From an uncultured SAR86 cluster bacterium (GTDB taxonomy: Bacteria > Pseudomonadota > Gammaproteobacteria > Magnimaribacterales > D2472): a stretch of 64,000 nucleotides of DNA. How positions within the stretch are numbered: the stretch's first letter is position 1; every line of letters starts with the position of its first letter. The stretch spans positions 34,485 through 98,484 of the forward strand of contig CACOPA010000003.1 of NCBI GenBank assembly GCA_902628925.1, given 5' to 3'. Made by a program: the position numbers and the translations under genes. Shown one piece after another: positions 1 through 9,689 of the stretch. The notes under the pieces were generated by a model. The model ran no database searches. It was not told the DNA's origin and worked only from the letters and a program-made list of their open reading frames with translations.

Positions 1-81
1 ACACCAATTAGCTCTTCTTACCTAGAAGACTTGGAAACGAGTAGAAGCGATAGTAAAAAGATAACTAGAGAGGCTAAGTAG
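1..81 (+). CDS. C-terminal end of an unidentified protein (partial)
   Basis: This is the only forward frame open from base 1. It encodes 26 residues ending ...KKITREAK before a TAG stop. The fragment is hydrophilic and too short to identify. It would overlap the end of the opposite-strand aconitase gene by 8 bases, the same geometry as the umuC and nucleotidase gene ends further along, which makes a real gene end plausible. It could also be a chance open frame. Confidence 0.4.
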   Translation, partial: TPISSSYLEDLETSRSDSKKITREAK

Positions 82-2653
82 CTTCAACTACATTGATCGC
101 TGGTATTTCAGCATCATTTGCCTGATCAACATAGGACTTTATTTCATTAAAGTTTAGATATCGATAAATCTCACCACTCATAGTGTCAATTTCTTTCATT
201 ATTTCTAGATACTCACTCAGGCTTGGTAATTTACCTAAGACTGCAGAGACTGCAGACAATTCTGCTGAGCCCAGAAAAACATCAGCACCATCACCAAGTC
301 TGTTAGGAAAATTTCTTGTTGAAGTTGAGATTACCGTAGAATTAGCAGCTACCCTTGCCTGATTACCCATGCATAACGAACATCCTGGTACTTCAGTCCT
401 TGCCCCTGCATCACCAAAAACATCATAAACACCCTCTTCAATAAGCTGTTTTTCATCCATCTTTGTTGGAGGGACGACCCATAGCCTAGTTGGTATCTCT
501 TTGTATTTTTTTAATAACTGTCCCGCAGCCCTAAAGTGCCCAATATTTGTCATACAGGAACCAATAAAGACCTCATCGATTTTAGTATCTTGAACTTCAG
601 AAAGAGGCTTTATATCATCAGGATCATTTGGGCAGGCCAGCAGAGGCTCCTTGATCTCATTAAGGTCAATCTCAATGACTGCAGCGTATTCTGCATCCTT
701 ATCAGCTTCAAGAAGGGCAGGGTTCTTGATCCATTCTTCCATTCCTTGAGCACGTCTTTCAAGTGTTTTTGGATCGCCATATCCATTCGCTATCATCCAT
801 CTCAGCATTACAATATTTGAATTTAAATATTCAATAATTGGATCTTCGCCTAATTTAATTGTGCATCCTGATGCAGACCTTTCTGCAGACGCATCGGATA
901 TTTCAAAAGCTTGCTCTACTTTTAGATTCGGTAATCCTTCAACTTCTAAACATCTTCCTGAAAAAACATTTTTCTTACCTTCCTTTTCAACTGTAAGCAA
1001 TCCTTGTTGAATTGCAGCATATGGGATTGCATTTACAAGATCTCTTAGAGTGATGCCTGGTTGCATTTCTCCTGAAAATTTCACTAAGACAGATTCAGGC
1101 ATATCAAGCGGCATTACTCCAAGCGTTGCGGCAAAAGCAACTAATCCTGAGCCTGCAGGAAAACTAATACCTATAGGAAATCGAGTATGACTATCTCCCC
1201 CCGTTCCGACAGTATCCGGTAATAGCATTCTGTTTAACCAAGAGTGGATGATGCCATCACCTGGATTAAGTGAAACTCCTCCTCTGTTCATTATAAATTC
1301 AGGAAGGGAATGCTGGGTTTCTATGTCCACGGGTTTAGGATAAGCAGCAGTGTGACAGAATGACTGCATGACTAAATCAGCAGAGAAACCAAGGCATGCA
1401 AGTTCCTTTAATTCATCCCTTGTCATTGGTCCAGTGGTATCCTGAGAACCAACCGTTGTCATCCTAGGTTCACAATAATCTCCTGGACGAACACCCTCAA
1501 CACCGCAGGCCTTTCCGACTATTTTTTGCGCTAAGGTATAACCTTTTGCATCACTTTTATCGTTGTTTGGCCTAATAAAAATATCTGTTGCCTTAAGTCC
1601 AAGTGTTTCTCTAGCTTTGTCAGTTAACTGCCTCCCAATAATTAAATTTATTCGACCATTAGCTCTTACTTCATCCATTATGACATCAGTTTTTAACTCA
1701 AACGTAGTTAACAATTCACCTTCTAAATTTGTAACTTCTCCAGCATGAGGTTTAAGGATAATTTCATCACCCATATTAAAACTAGATACATCGCATTCAA
1801 TTGGCAACGAACCTGCATCTTCAAGGGTATTAAAAAATATAGGTGCAATTTTTCCGCCAAACACAAAACCACCCTCATGCTTATTAGGTATAAATGGTAT
1901 TTCATCACCAATGTGCCACAGCAGAGAGTTGGTAGCAGATTTTCTTGATGAGCCCGTACCCACAACATCTCCAACAAACACTAGCGGGTTACCTTTCTTT
2001 TTAAGTTCTTCTATTTTTCCAAGAGCATCATCCAAGCCTTCTCTTGGCATTTTGAACATTGCTTGGGCATGCAGAGGAATATCCGGTCTTGACCAAGCAT
2101 CTTGTGCTGGTGATAAGTCATCAGTATTAATTTCTCCAGATACTTTAAAAACTGTTAACTTTATCTCATCGTTTAGTTTATCTTTTGAAGTGAACCATTT
2201 GCCTTCGGCCCAATTTTCTAAAACTTTTTTTGCATAATCATTACTTTTTGCTAGCTCATTAATCTCATTAAAGGCATCGAAAATAAGCAAGGTATTTGAT
2301 AGGGCTGCTACTGCAGCTTCTGCAAGATTTTCTTTTTTTAAGCATTCGACTAGAGGGGTAATGTTATATCCTCCAAGCATTGTTCCGAGTAACTCAACAG
2401 CATAATTGGCATTAATATATGGGCTCGTTGTTTTCCCTTCAGTTATATCTGATAAAAAACCAGCTTTCACATATGCTGCCTGATCAACTCCAGCTGGAAT
2501 ACGCTGTACCAAAAGCTCCATTAATAATTCAGATTCTTCTTGATCAGTTTTAAGTAGTTCAATTAATTCTGCAGTTTGATCAGCAGACAGAGGTAATGGC
2601 GGCACATTTTGCTCTACTCTCTCTTCGCAATGAAGTTTGTATTGTTCTAGCAT
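74..2653 (-). CDS. acnB: Bifunctional aconitate hydratase 2 / 2-methylisocitrate dehydratase (AcnB)
   Basis: AcnB isomerises citrate and isocitrate through cis-aconitate in the TCA cycle, and in many gammaproteobacteria it also dehydrates 2-methylisocitrate. The 859-residue product matches E. coli AcnB nearly end to end: N-terminal HEAT-like domain, swivel domain with TNDDLSPA and [12 protein letters not shown], then the catalytic core. The 4Fe-4S cysteines lie in [10 protein letters not shown] and GCSLCMGN near the C-terminus, and [10 protein letters not shown] is the conserved active-site segment. I start at MLEQYKLH because E. coli AcnB starts at the equivalent position and a GAGGA ribosome site lies about 7 bases upstream; a start 6 codons earlier is possible. 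It is single-copy and monocistronic here, divergent from the next gene. Confidence 0.97.
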   Translation of the reverse strand: MLEQYKLHCEERVEQNVPPLPLSADQTAELIELLKTDQEESELLMELLVQRIPAGVDQAAYVKAGFLSDITEGKTTSPYINANYAVELLGTMLGGYNITPLVECLKKENLAEAAVAALSNTLLIFDAFNEINELAKSNDYAKKVLENWAEGKWFTSKDKLNDEIKLTVFKVSGEINTDDLSPAQDAWSRPDIPLHAQAMFKMPREGLDDALGKIEELKKKGNPLVFVGDVVGTGSSRKSATNSLLWHIGDEIPFIPNKHEGGFVFGGKIAPIFFNTLEDAGSLPIECDVSSFNMGDEIILKPHAGEVTNLEGELLTTFELKTDVIMDEVRANGRINLIIGRQLTDKARETLGLKATDIFIRPNNDKSDAKGYTLAQKIVGKACGVEGVRPGDYCEPRMTTVGSQDTTGPMTRDELKELACLGFSADLVMQSFCHTAAYPKPVDIETQHSLPEFIMNRGGVSLNPGDGIIHSWLNRMLLPDTVGTGGDSHTRFPIGISFPAGSGLVAFAATLGVMPLDMPESVLVKFSGEMQPGITLRDLVNAIPYAAIQQGLLTVEKEGKKNVFSGRCLEVEGLPNLKVEQAFEISDASAERSASGCTIKLGEDPIIEYLNSNIVMLRWMIANGYGDPKTLERRAQGMEEWIKNPALLEADKDAEYAAVIEIDLNEIKEPLLACPNDPDDIKPLSEVQDTKIDEVFIGSCMTNIGHFRAAGQLLKKYKEIPTRLWVVPPTKMDEKQLIEEGVYDVFGDAGARTEVPGCSLCMGNQARVAANSTVISTSTRNFPNRLGDGADVFLGSAELSAVSAVLGKLPSLSEYLEIMKEIDTMSGEIYRYLNFNEIKSYVDQANDAEIPAINVVEAT

Positions 2654-2747
2654 GATGAATCCTCGACGCATATTTTACTTCTCATTGAGAATTTGCTCCA
2701 GCATATTAAGTTATTAATATTTTAAGTATTTAGAGTATTATTTTGGT

Positions 2748-3188
2748 ATGCGTAAACAACGTTCTTCAACACCTTGTCTTGGAATATGCTCAACCACTTA
2801 TGGAGATGATGTCTGCAGGGGCTGTAAACGCTTTATACATGAGGTCATTAATTGGAATTCTTATTCTAATGATGAAAAAGAGATTGTTAATTCAAGACTT
2901 GAAGAGTTTAAGGTGACCATCCTTAGCCATCGATTTAAAGTGACTGACGCTGAGCTGTTATCTTCTAAACTCAAGGAGCACGCTATCAATTTCAATGACT
3001 CCCTTGATCCGATCACATGGGTATTTGATTTATTGCGTGCATCATCGCAAGATCTTGATCTTGAATTATTTGGTCTTGAATTGTTGCCCGATCATCGAAC
3101 CTTTTCACTATCTTCCATCAAAGATGAGATAAACGCTGAACTTTTTGAATTGTCTCAAGCACATTTTGACAGGTACTTCACTAATTAA
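2748..3188 (+). CDS. DUF1289 family protein with four-cysteine cluster
   Basis: A 146-residue protein whose first 40 residues match the DUF1289 pattern: TPCLGICSTTYGDDVCRGCKR carries Cys10, Cys14, Cys23 and Cys26, likely a small metal or Fe-S site, followed by a WNSYSNDEKEIVNSRLEEF segment typical of the family. The remaining 100 residues are acidic and have no recognised domain, so it is longer than the usual stand-alone DUF1289 protein of about 60-70 residues. Function is unknown for the family. Its TAA stop overlaps the umuC stop by 8 bases (shared octamer ctaattaa), so the two genes converge without an intergenic terminator. Confidence 0.8.
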   Translation: MRKQRSSTPCLGICSTTYGDDVCRGCKRFIHEVINWNSYSNDEKEIVNSRLEEFKVTILSHRFKVTDAELLSSKLKEHAINFNDSLDPITWVFDLLRASSQDLDLELFGLELLPDHRTFSLSSIKDEINAELFELSQAHFDRYFTN

Positions 3189-4455
3189 CTGTTGGTAGTT
3201 CAAACCAGCTTGTTGTATACCTAGGTGACACATTTGCCCTTCTCATCGCTGTGAATCCTATTTTGCTTTGAGAAGCAAAATTTATTTGAGTGCTAGAGTG
3301 ATTAATCTTATCAAGAGTTTTCATTAGTTGATTGTTGCGCCTTGCTCCATTTATTTGCTCGAATAGCTCATACTGTAAAACATTTTCATCAGTAAACTGA
3401 CTTAACATTACCCCAGCTTTTGCATAACAAAAACCATGTCTGAATATCTTAGGAAGAATCCATCGTATGCCGGATAAGATATCCCGAGTATCGTCGCTAG
3501 GCTGATGCAAAGTATAGAATTTTATAGTTTGATGCTGCCTGTCTTGTGTTCTAAAAGGGCTTGTCCTAATAAAGACACCAACTTTTGAGCATAGCTGACC
3601 CTCTTTTCGAAGTTTCTCACATGCCCTAACACCAAAATCATTCACAATAGGTGAAAGAGTGTTGAGATCACTGATTTTATTCGCAAAGCTTCTACTAACA
3701 ACAATTTGTTTTTTGGGAGCAGGATTTTCATCCATTGCCAAGCATCTTTCTCCTCTTAATTCCCTTACTGTTCTTTCTAAAACCACACTATATTTTTTTC
3801 TAATCAATGGAATGTTCGAGCATGCCAAGTCGTAGGCATTTTTCATTCCAGAATCGCTAAGCTTTTTATTGAGTCGTCTTCCCACTCCCCATACTTGGTG
3901 AATGGGTACTCTTTTTAATGCGGTCTCAATATCTTTTTGATTATTAGTGATGCTGAAAATACCAGGATGATAGGTTTGTTGTTTAGCTAAATAACTTGCA
4001 ACTTTAGTTAAGGTTTTAGTTGGAGCAATCCCAATTCTTACAGGAATCCCAACCCACTGCTTAACAATATTCCTGCAGTATACTCCGAAGTCATTGGCCG
4101 CATTATGACTCTCAAGTGCCAAGTTTCCTAAATCAAGGAATGCTTCATCAATGCTGTATATCTCTATTTTTTTTGACATTTGAGATAGTACGCTCATGAC
4201 TCTGCTTGAAATATCTCCGTATAAAGCAAAGTTCGATGAAAAAACTTGGCCTCCGCTCTTTAGAAAGTCTTCTTTTACCTTGAACCATGGAGCTCCCATT
4301 TGGATACCAAAGTCTTTTGATTCTTTGCTACGAGCTATTACACAACCATCATTATTTGAAAGCACAACAATTGGTACTTTTTTTAGATCAGGCCTAAAGA
4401 TTCTTTCACAAGATGCATAAAAATTCTCACAATCCACTAATGCCAACAGATCCAT
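3181..4455 (-). CDS. umuC: DNA polymerase V catalytic subunit UmuC
   Basis: UmuC is the Y-family error-prone polymerase that, with two UmuD' subunits, copies past DNA lesions during the SOS response. The 424-residue product is nearly the length of E. coli UmuC (422). Visible motifs are DCENFYASCE at the N-terminus (first catalytic Asp), VVLSNNDGCVIARS, the YSIDEAFLDL catalytic Asp-Glu pair, and the late VWGVGRR helix-hairpin region. SPRYTTSWFELP closes the protein as in E. coli. The start chosen is the ATG one base after the umuD stop, which suits translational coupling; an in-frame start 11 codons earlier inside umuD exists but adds residues absent from homologues. Confidence 0.95.
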   Translation of the reverse strand: MDLLALVDCENFYASCERIFRPDLKKVPIVVLSNNDGCVIARSKESKDFGIQMGAPWFKVKEDFLKSGGQVFSSNFALYGDISSRVMSVLSQMSKKIEIYSIDEAFLDLGNLALESHNAANDFGVYCRNIVKQWVGIPVRIGIAPTKTLTKVASYLAKQQTYHPGIFSITNNQKDIETALKRVPIHQVWGVGRRLNKKLSDSGMKNAYDLACSNIPLIRKKYSVVLERTVRELRGERCLAMDENPAPKKQIVVSRSFANKISDLNTLSPIVNDFGVRACEKLRKEGQLCSKVGVFIRTSPFRTQDRQHQTIKFYTLHQPSDDTRDILSGIRWILPKIFRHGFCYAKAGVMLSQFTDENVLQYELFEQINGARRNNQLMKTLDKINHSSTQINFASQSKIGFTAMRRANVSPRYTTSWFELPTVN

Positions 4456-4456
4456 A

Positions 4457-4888
4457 TTATTTGTATATATTGATTGCTGCTGTAACAACGCCTATCACTT
4501 CTAGTTCATGACCTTGCTCAACAAAGATGGGCTGATATTTAGCATTTTCTGCTATCAGTGCAATACGTGGTTTTAATTGTAATCTTTTGCACAAAAATTC
4601 ACCGTCTATAGATGCAACAACGATATCGTTATGGCTGGGTTTAATACTCCTATCCACAATTAATACTGCGCCGCTACCTATGTTCGCATTGATCATTGAA
4701 TCACCAGAAGCTTTTACTAGAAATGTAGCAACTTGATTCTTAATCAAGTACTGATTCAAATCAATTGGAGTTTCTAGGTAATCATTTGCTGGGCTTGGAA
4801 AACCAACAGGCACGCTCTCCGCAAAGAATGGAGTATAGTTTTGAGGCAGAGAATCCGCCGATATATTACCGATATAGCTTAATTTCAT
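4457..4888 (-). CDS. umuD: DNA polymerase V accessory protein UmuD (S24 self-cleaving peptidase)
   Basis: UmuD autocleaves on RecA filaments to give UmuD', the active partner of UmuC. The 143-residue sequence aligns with E. coli UmuD across PSPANDYLETPIDLNQYL and KASGDSMI. The catalytic pair is Ser64 (GDSM) and Lys101 (GEFLCKRLQ), both shifted by 4 relative to E. coli Ser60 and Lys97. The expected scissile bond just before FPSPA is Val28-Gly29 here, where Cys-Gly or Ala-Gly is usual. Umu genes are adjacent (1-base gap) and sit behind a LexA box, so expression should be damage-inducible. Confidence 0.95.
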   Translation of the reverse strand: MKLSYIGNISADSLPQNYTPFFAESVPVGFPSPANDYLETPIDLNQYLIKNQVATFLVKASGDSMINANIGSGAVLIVDRSIKPSHNDIVVASIDGEFLCKRLQLKPRIALIAENAKYQPIFVEQGHELEVIGVVTAAINIYK

Positions 4889-4899
4889 AAAGGATAAAG

Positions 4900-4919
4900 T
4901 ACTGTATAAATATACAGTA
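4900..4919 (-). promoter_or_regulatory. LexA (SOS) box of umuDC
   Basis: TACTGTATAAATATACAGTA is an almost perfect match to the gammaproteobacterial SOS consensus, with CTGT and ACAG half sites separated by 8 AT bases. It starts 12 bases upstream of the umuD start and overlaps the predicted -10 element, as expected for repression by LexA. Confidence 0.93.
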
Positions 4920-4937
4920 TTAAGCTTTTAAAGACAA
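4909..4937 (-). promoter_or_regulatory. Sigma-70 promoter of umuDC
   Basis: On the minus strand a TTGTCT -35 (4932-4937) and a TATATT -10 (4909-4914) are separated by exactly 17 bases. The -10 lies inside the LexA box, so LexA binding would occlude polymerase. Confidence 0.7.
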
Positions 4938-4950
4938 CTAGATTGAAGGT

Positions 4951-5673
4951 TTAGATTTTAAACTCTTCCAAATTTTGAGATGTTGGATCTAGATAAAAAC
5001 ACCAACCTGTTTTACCCCAATCACCAAGAACTATACGTTTTATTTTGGAATTTTTGCCACTAAGCTCATGAATATTTGGCTTATGGGTATGACCATGGAT
5101 AAGCAAGTCGATATCATATTTATCAAAAAATGAAGCTACTTCATTTGTATTAACATCCATGATCATTGAGTCTTTTTGTGAAGAATTTCTTTTGCTAGCG
5201 TCACGCATGCTTGAGGCAATTGATTTTCGTTCGACCAGAGATTTGTTAAGAAACTCAGCCTTCCATTCAGGCGACCGAACTTGCTTTTTAAATGCCTGAT
5301 ATTCAGCATCATCAATACAAAAAATATCACCATGCGAAATAGAAATTTTCTTTCCAAAATAGTCGAAAAAGAAAGGATCTGGAAGTATTGTGATGCCGGC
5401 AGATTCTGCAAAAGAACTATCCAAGAGAAAATCTCTATTACCATGAATAAAAAATATTTCTAAACCTGATTTGGATGCTTTTCTAAGAGCATCTTTTGTT
5501 GAAGTAATTAGTGATGACGAATCATCATCACCTATCCATACCTCATAAAGGTCTCCCAGAATATATAGCTGATCCAGGTTAGAGGAATGTGATTTTAGAA
5601 AATCTATAAAAGCGTTAGTAAGTGAATTATTGGTCTCTGATAGATGTAAATCAGAAATAAAGCCGAGGTTCAT
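4951..5673 (-). CDS. lpxH: UDP-2,3-diacylglucosamine diphosphatase LpxH
   Basis: LpxH hydrolyses UDP-2,3-diacylglucosamine to lipid X and UMP, the fourth step of lipid A synthesis, at the inner face of the membrane. The 240-residue length equals that of E. coli LpxH and the calcineurin-type metal ligands fall at the same positions: Asp8 and His10 (SDLHL), Asp41 (GDLYE), Asn79 (HGNRDF), His114 (SHGD) and His195, His197 (HGHTH). Its ATG overlaps the stop of the upstream cyclophilin gene (ATGA), so the two are one transcription unit, a linkage also known in E. coli (ppiB-lpxH). It confirms a lipid A containing outer membrane. Confidence 0.95.
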   Translation of the reverse strand: MNLGFISDLHLSETNNSLTNAFIDFLKSHSSNLDQLYILGDLYEVWIGDDDSSSLITSTKDALRKASKSGLEIFFIHGNRDFLLDSSFAESAGITILPDPFFFDYFGKKISISHGDIFCIDDAEYQAFKKQVRSPEWKAEFLNKSLVERKSIASSMRDASKRNSSQKDSMIMDVNTNEVASFFDKYDIDLLIHGHTHKPNIHELSGKNSKIKRIVLGDWGKTGWCFYLDPTSQNLEEFKI

Positions 5674-6293
5674 TCACTAATAGAAACAGAGTTAATGGTT
5701 ACAGGGTTTGCTGGGGCATCTTGATAGCCATTAACAACCATAGTAGGAGTTAGTGCAATACTATCAACTACCTCCATGCCTTCAATTACTCTTCCAAAGA
5801 CCGCATAGCCCCATCCTTGGGTAGTCTCTGAAGAAAAGTTTAGAAAATCATTATCCGCATGATTAATAAAGAACTGACTCGTAGCAGAGTGGGGGTCCAT
5901 TGTTCTTGCCATGGCGATAGTACCTCTATCATTTTTCAGACCATTATTGGCTTCATTTTTAATCGCAGCAGATCCTGAAGGTTTATTTTGCATGTCAGCA
6001 TCAAGGCCACCACCTTGAACCATGAATCCTTCAATAATTCGATGGAAGATCGTATCAGTGTAATAACCGCTATTAGCGAGTGAAATAAAATTATCAACAG
6101 ATATAGGTGCATTTTCTTTATCAAGCTCAATGATAACTTCTCCAGCAGTAGTTGAGATGGTTGCAATAGGCATATTTTTCTCCATTAAAACGGTTTGTTG
6201 ATTAGGGGCCTCAGAGCAGCTCACGACACAAAAAAAACTAATAAATAATAAAGCAGTTTTTTTTTGAAATTTCGCGATAGATTTAATTTTCAC
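5670..6293 (-). CDS. Lipoprotein peptidyl-prolyl cis-trans isomerase, cyclophilin type
   Basis: A cyclophilin that speeds proline isomerisation during protein folding. The first 25 residues are a basic n-region and hydrophobic core ending in the lipobox VVSC, so Cys26 should be lipidated and the enzyme exported, probably anchored in the outer membrane facing the periplasm. The mature part has the cyclophilin core: FHRIIEGFMVQGG (catalytic Arg), MARTMDPHSATSQFFIN and GYAVFGRVIEGMEVVD. Total length is 207 residues. It is first in an operon with lpxH. Its position corresponds to ppiB in E. coli, but ppiB is cytoplasmic, so I do not give that symbol. Confidence 0.9.
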   Translation of the reverse strand: MKIKSIAKFQKKTALLFISFFCVVSCSEAPNQQTVLMEKNMPIATISTTAGEVIIELDKENAPISVDNFISLANSGYYTDTIFHRIIEGFMVQGGGLDADMQNKPSGSAAIKNEANNGLKNDRGTIAMARTMDPHSATSQFFINHADNDFLNFSSETTQGWGYAVFGRVIEGMEVVDSIALTPTMVVNGYQDAPANPVTINSVSISE

Positions 6294-6356
6294 TTTGAGA
6301 ATCTAATATTAATTATTAACTATATGACCTTATAATATAGCAATTCTAGTATACAC

Positions 6357-7742
6357 ATGAGTCTTAAGCTTTATAACACTCTCACTAATAAAAAAGAGAT
6401 TTTTGAACCCATTGAACAGGGTAAAGTTGGAATGTATGTTTGCGGTGTGACCGTATATGACAATTGTCACCTTGGTCATGCACGAGCATATGTAGCATTC
6501 GACATTCTAGTCCGTTACTTCGGGTACCAGGGCTATAAAGTTAATTACGTGAGAAACATTACTGACATTGAAGATAAGATTATTGAGCGAGCTTATGAGA
6601 ACTCAGAGTCAATATATGATTTAACAAGTAGAACAATTGCAAGCATGCACGCAGACTTTCAAGGACTTGGATTAATTGAACCAAATAGTGAGCCTAAAGC
6701 TACTGAATATATCGATGGCATGGTGACAATGATTGAGGATTTGATAGCAAAAGGTCATGCATACGTTGCAGATAATAATGATGTATTTTTCTCTGTAAGA
6801 AGTTATGAGGAGTATGGAAAATTATCTAACAAAGTTCTTGATGATTTAGACCCTGGATCAAGAATTACAGAGGATCAGGCAAAAGCTGACCCATTAGATT
6901 TTGTTTTATGGAAAAGTGCAAAACCTGAGGAACCATCATGGGACTCGCCATGGGGGAAGGGAAGACCTGGTTGGCACATTGAGTGCTCTGTGATGTCTTT
7001 AGAAAAGCTTGGCAAGAATTTTGATATTCATGGAGGCGGACCAGATTTAATTTTTCCACATCATGAAAATGAGATTGCTCAATCAAAATGCTCAAACGAT
7101 TCTGAGTTTGCAAATTACTGGATTCATTCAGGATTGTTAAAGATCGGTGGTGAAAAGATGTCAAAGTCGCTCGGTAATTTTGCTCTGATAAAAGATTTAA
7201 TTAAGCAATATCATTTTGAAGTCATAAGACTTTTCTTAATATCGAGTCACTATAGAAGCGAATTAAGTTTTGATGAAGGCTCTTTAAACCAAGCAAAAGC
7301 AGCACTTGAAAGACTTTATACAACATTACAATTAAATGATGAAGCTGCTGAAAACACCGCTACAGATAATCCTTTCATTGAAGCATTTGAGATGGCCATG
7401 AATGATGACTTAAATACACCTAAGGCTGTGAGTATTCTTTTTAATCTTGCAAAGGAATTAAATTCAAGTAAGGATAAGAATTCTAGAAGTGAAAAATTAT
7501 ATGCATTCAAAACCATTGCAAATAATTTAGGCTTGCTAACTGACAAGCCTGAAAATTTCTTTAAATTTGGAGCCGAAGTGGATAGTTTATTCATTCAAGA
7601 AAAAATAGATGCAAGGAATCTAGCACGGAGTGAAAAAGACTTTGTCAGAGCTGATGAAATTAGAGACGAACTATCAGATATGGGAGTATTACTTGATGAT
7701 GGGCCTGATGGAACAACATGGAAAATAGAAAAACCTAATTAA
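6357..7742 (+). CDS. cysS: Cysteinyl-tRNA synthetase
   Basis: CysRS charges tRNA-Cys with cysteine. The 461-residue product equals E. coli CysS in length. It shows the class I signature HLGH at 38-41 and KMSKS at 267-271. Zinc ligands are visible: Cys29, the Cys in HIECSVMS, and HHENEIAQS. The C-terminal DALR-type helical region follows. The ATG has no strong Shine-Dalgarno site; a TATAAT lies 21 bases upstream of it and may be the -10 of a leader-poor transcript. It diverges from the lpxH operon, and its stop overlaps the next convergent gene by 8 bases. Confidence 0.97.
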   Translation: MSLKLYNTLTNKKEIFEPIEQGKVGMYVCGVTVYDNCHLGHARAYVAFDILVRYFGYQGYKVNYVRNITDIEDKIIERAYENSESIYDLTSRTIASMHADFQGLGLIEPNSEPKATEYIDGMVTMIEDLIAKGHAYVADNNDVFFSVRSYEEYGKLSNKVLDDLDPGSRITEDQAKADPLDFVLWKSAKPEEPSWDSPWGKGRPGWHIECSVMSLEKLGKNFDIHGGGPDLIFPHHENEIAQSKCSNDSEFANYWIHSGLLKIGGEKMSKSLGNFALIKDLIKQYHFEVIRLFLISSHYRSELSFDEGSLNQAKAALERLYTTLQLNDEAAENTATDNPFIEAFEMAMNDDLNTPKAVSILFNLAKELNSSKDKNSRSEKLYAFKTIANNLGLLTDKPENFFKFGAEVDSLFIQEKIDARNLARSEKDFVRADEIRDELSDMGVLLDDGPDGTTWKIEKPN

Positions 7743-9264
7743 CGATTATCCTGTTTTCAATGAGAGGCTGATACTTATTAGTCTTACTTAAGAACTCTTC
7801 TACAATTTCAACAACCATAATGCCTGTATCTTCAATATGGGCTGCATTTCTAAATTCTAAATAGCCATCACCGCCTTGGGTAACGAAGTTAGGTGCAGCA
7901 ACCCAATACATTTCATTACCTTTAATTTCAGTATCGTTTAGTTTGAGTGCACTAGCTTTGCCTGATGAATTAATTGAGTACTGAAACTCACTGGAAACTT
8001 GTAAGACGCCATTAGTCATTCCAGCAGCATGATCAAAGATAATTTTAATTTGATCTCCAGATAAATGAGCCATCACCAGTGTATTTGGAAAAGGAAAAGC
8101 AGAGATCAAGTCTCCTTTGGTAATGGTACCTGCATTAATATCCTGTCTTAAGGCGCCACTATTGACCATTGCAAAATCAATTCTTTCATCAAATGATGAC
8201 ATTGCATCAGCAAACATATTACCCATATTTGATTCAGATCCGTACGCTCTCTCCATTTTGTTAGTGGATTGAGTAATAGGTTTCGAAGCAATTACCTCTA
8301 CTTTATTTTGCCATTTCATAATCTCTTTAAGCATGGAAGGATCATCCTTAATTTCGTCATCAAAAACTTGTATTAGCTTATTTTTATGCTTCACAATTTC
8401 TTTTTTTTCAGTATCAAAAAATATTTTAAGTTCTCCTAATTCAGAAGTGTAGGCATTCGTCGATACTATGATCGTGTCATTAGAAATTAATGCTTTTGGT
8501 GTCCCTGTATGCGCATGACCAGTAATGATGATATCCAAGTCACTAACTTCTTTTGCTAGCATGATGTCGGCATATAAACTTCGCTCAACATCACTTAGCC
8601 CAACACTGGATTGCCTGCCTGGCATACCTCCATGTACAGATAAAATAATTATGTCAGTTATGGGTTTAAGTTCAGCTATATATTTTTTTAAATAATAAAC
8701 TTCATCACGTGTCTCAATAGCTTCTATCATTTTGAAATTTATGGTGTCGTAAAATGCAAACTTTCCATGTAGTCCAATTACCCCGATCTTGAGACCTGCT
8801 TTATTTAATATGACATAGGGATTATCCCAAAATAGCTGATCTGAATTTTTATAAAATATATTTCCATTTATAATTGGGAAGTTGGCTTTGTTTAATTGCT
8901 CTAGTGTGTTTTCCCAGCCATGATCAAATTCATGATTCCCAATACATGCGACGTCTAATCCAAGATAATTCATTGATTCAATTACAGCAGCACCATTGGT
9001 TAAAGTGCTCACATAAGGGCCTGAAAAATAATCCCCAGAATCAATATAAATAGTGTCCGGATCAGATAACTTCTTTTCCCGTACAAGCGTTGCGATATTT
9101 GCAAACCCCCCTACAGGTCGAGTCTTGCTAATCCTTGTTTGAATGCTAGGAAGTAAATGAGAGTGCAGATCATTCGTATAGAGAATGCTCATAGTTTTTA
9201 TTTCAGCGTGTGAAATAAATGATATTAATAATAGGAATATGTAGGGAATTGTTTTTTTGATCAT
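7735..9264 (-). CDS. Periplasmic 5'-nucleotidase / 2',3'-cyclic phosphodiesterase family protein
   Basis: A secreted metallophosphoesterase of the UshA/CD73 family that strips phosphate from nucleotides. Residues 1-20 form a Sec signal peptide cut after SHA. The N-terminal metallophosphatase domain has YTNDLHSHL, IDSGDYFSG, GNHEFDHG, SVHGG and GHAHTGTP, the expected two-metal ligands. The C-terminal nucleotidase domain has ESNMGNMFADAM, NSGALRQDI and NFVTQGGDGY. Length 509 is normal. In a phosphate-poor ocean setting it probably salvages nucleotides. It is monocistronic; no Pho box was recognised. Exact substrate cannot be read from the sequence. Confidence 0.88.
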   Translation of the reverse strand: MIKKTIPYIFLLLISFISHAEIKTMSILYTNDLHSHLLPSIQTRISKTRPVGGFANIATLVREKKLSDPDTIYIDSGDYFSGPYVSTLTNGAAVIESMNYLGLDVACIGNHEFDHGWENTLEQLNKANFPIINGNIFYKNSDQLFWDNPYVILNKAGLKIGVIGLHGKFAFYDTINFKMIEAIETRDEVYYLKKYIAELKPITDIIILSVHGGMPGRQSSVGLSDVERSLYADIMLAKEVSDLDIIITGHAHTGTPKALISNDTIIVSTNAYTSELGELKIFFDTEKKEIVKHKNKLIQVFDDEIKDDPSMLKEIMKWQNKVEVIASKPITQSTNKMERAYGSESNMGNMFADAMSSFDERIDFAMVNSGALRQDINAGTITKGDLISAFPFPNTLVMAHLSGDQIKIIFDHAAGMTNGVLQVSSEFQYSINSSGKASALKLNDTEIKGNEMYWVAAPNFVTQGGDGYLEFRNAAHIEDTGIMVVEIVEEFLSKTNKYQPLIENRIIVN

Positions 9265-9298
9265 ATAATAATAATAAGTTATTTATTTGAAAGATCCC

Positions 9299-9562
9299 AT
9301 GCATGAAGTAAAAAGCTACCAAATGTTTTTGTATAGATTGGAAGACAATTTATCAAAAATCACATCTTTAGAGAGAAGAATTTCGATGAAAGAAGAAAAT
9401 GGACTAAATGCAGCAAATGAAAAACGACTTCTTAAAGAATTAATTGAAAAGCAAACCTTGATTGTAAGAAAATTGATTGATGATTTAGGAATTCAGGTAG
9501 AGGATAGGAGTGATGAAGAGCGTAATAGAATTGCAAAAAGGATACTAAAAGCTCTAAGTTAA
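9299..9562 (+). CDS. Small coiled-coil protein of unknown function
   Basis: An 87-residue, highly charged protein with no signal or membrane segment. Leucine and isoleucine spacing through FLYRLEDNLSKITSLERRIS and LLKELIEKQTLIVRKLID suggests two amphipathic helices forming a coiled coil or helical hairpin. I recognise no family. I prefer the ATG at 9299; a TTG four codons upstream is also in frame. It sits between the divergent nucleotidase gene and a convergent tRNA gene, so nothing about its neighbours hints at a role. Confidence 0.6.
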   Translation: MHEVKSYQMFLYRLEDNLSKITSLERRISMKEENGLNAANEKRLLKELIEKQTLIVRKLIDDLGIQVEDRSDEERNRIAKRILKALS

Positions 9563-9565
9563 GAA

Positions 9566-9641
9566 TGGCTCCCCGAGCAGGGCTCGAACCTGCGACAAAT
9601 TGATTAACAGTCAACTGCTCTACCAACTGAGCTATCGGGGA
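9566..9641 (-). tRNA. tRNA-Asn (anticodon GTT)
   Basis: Read on the minus strand the sequence folds as a full cloverleaf: acceptor TCCCCGA pairs with TCGGGGA, the D-arm has AGCTCAGTTGGTAGAGC, the anticodon loop has CTGTTAA, the T-arm has GGTTCGAGCC, and CCA is encoded at the 3' end. Confidence 0.97.
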
Positions 9642-9689
9642 ACAAGGTTGGCATTATAAATAAAAATCATAGAAAGTAATATATTAACC

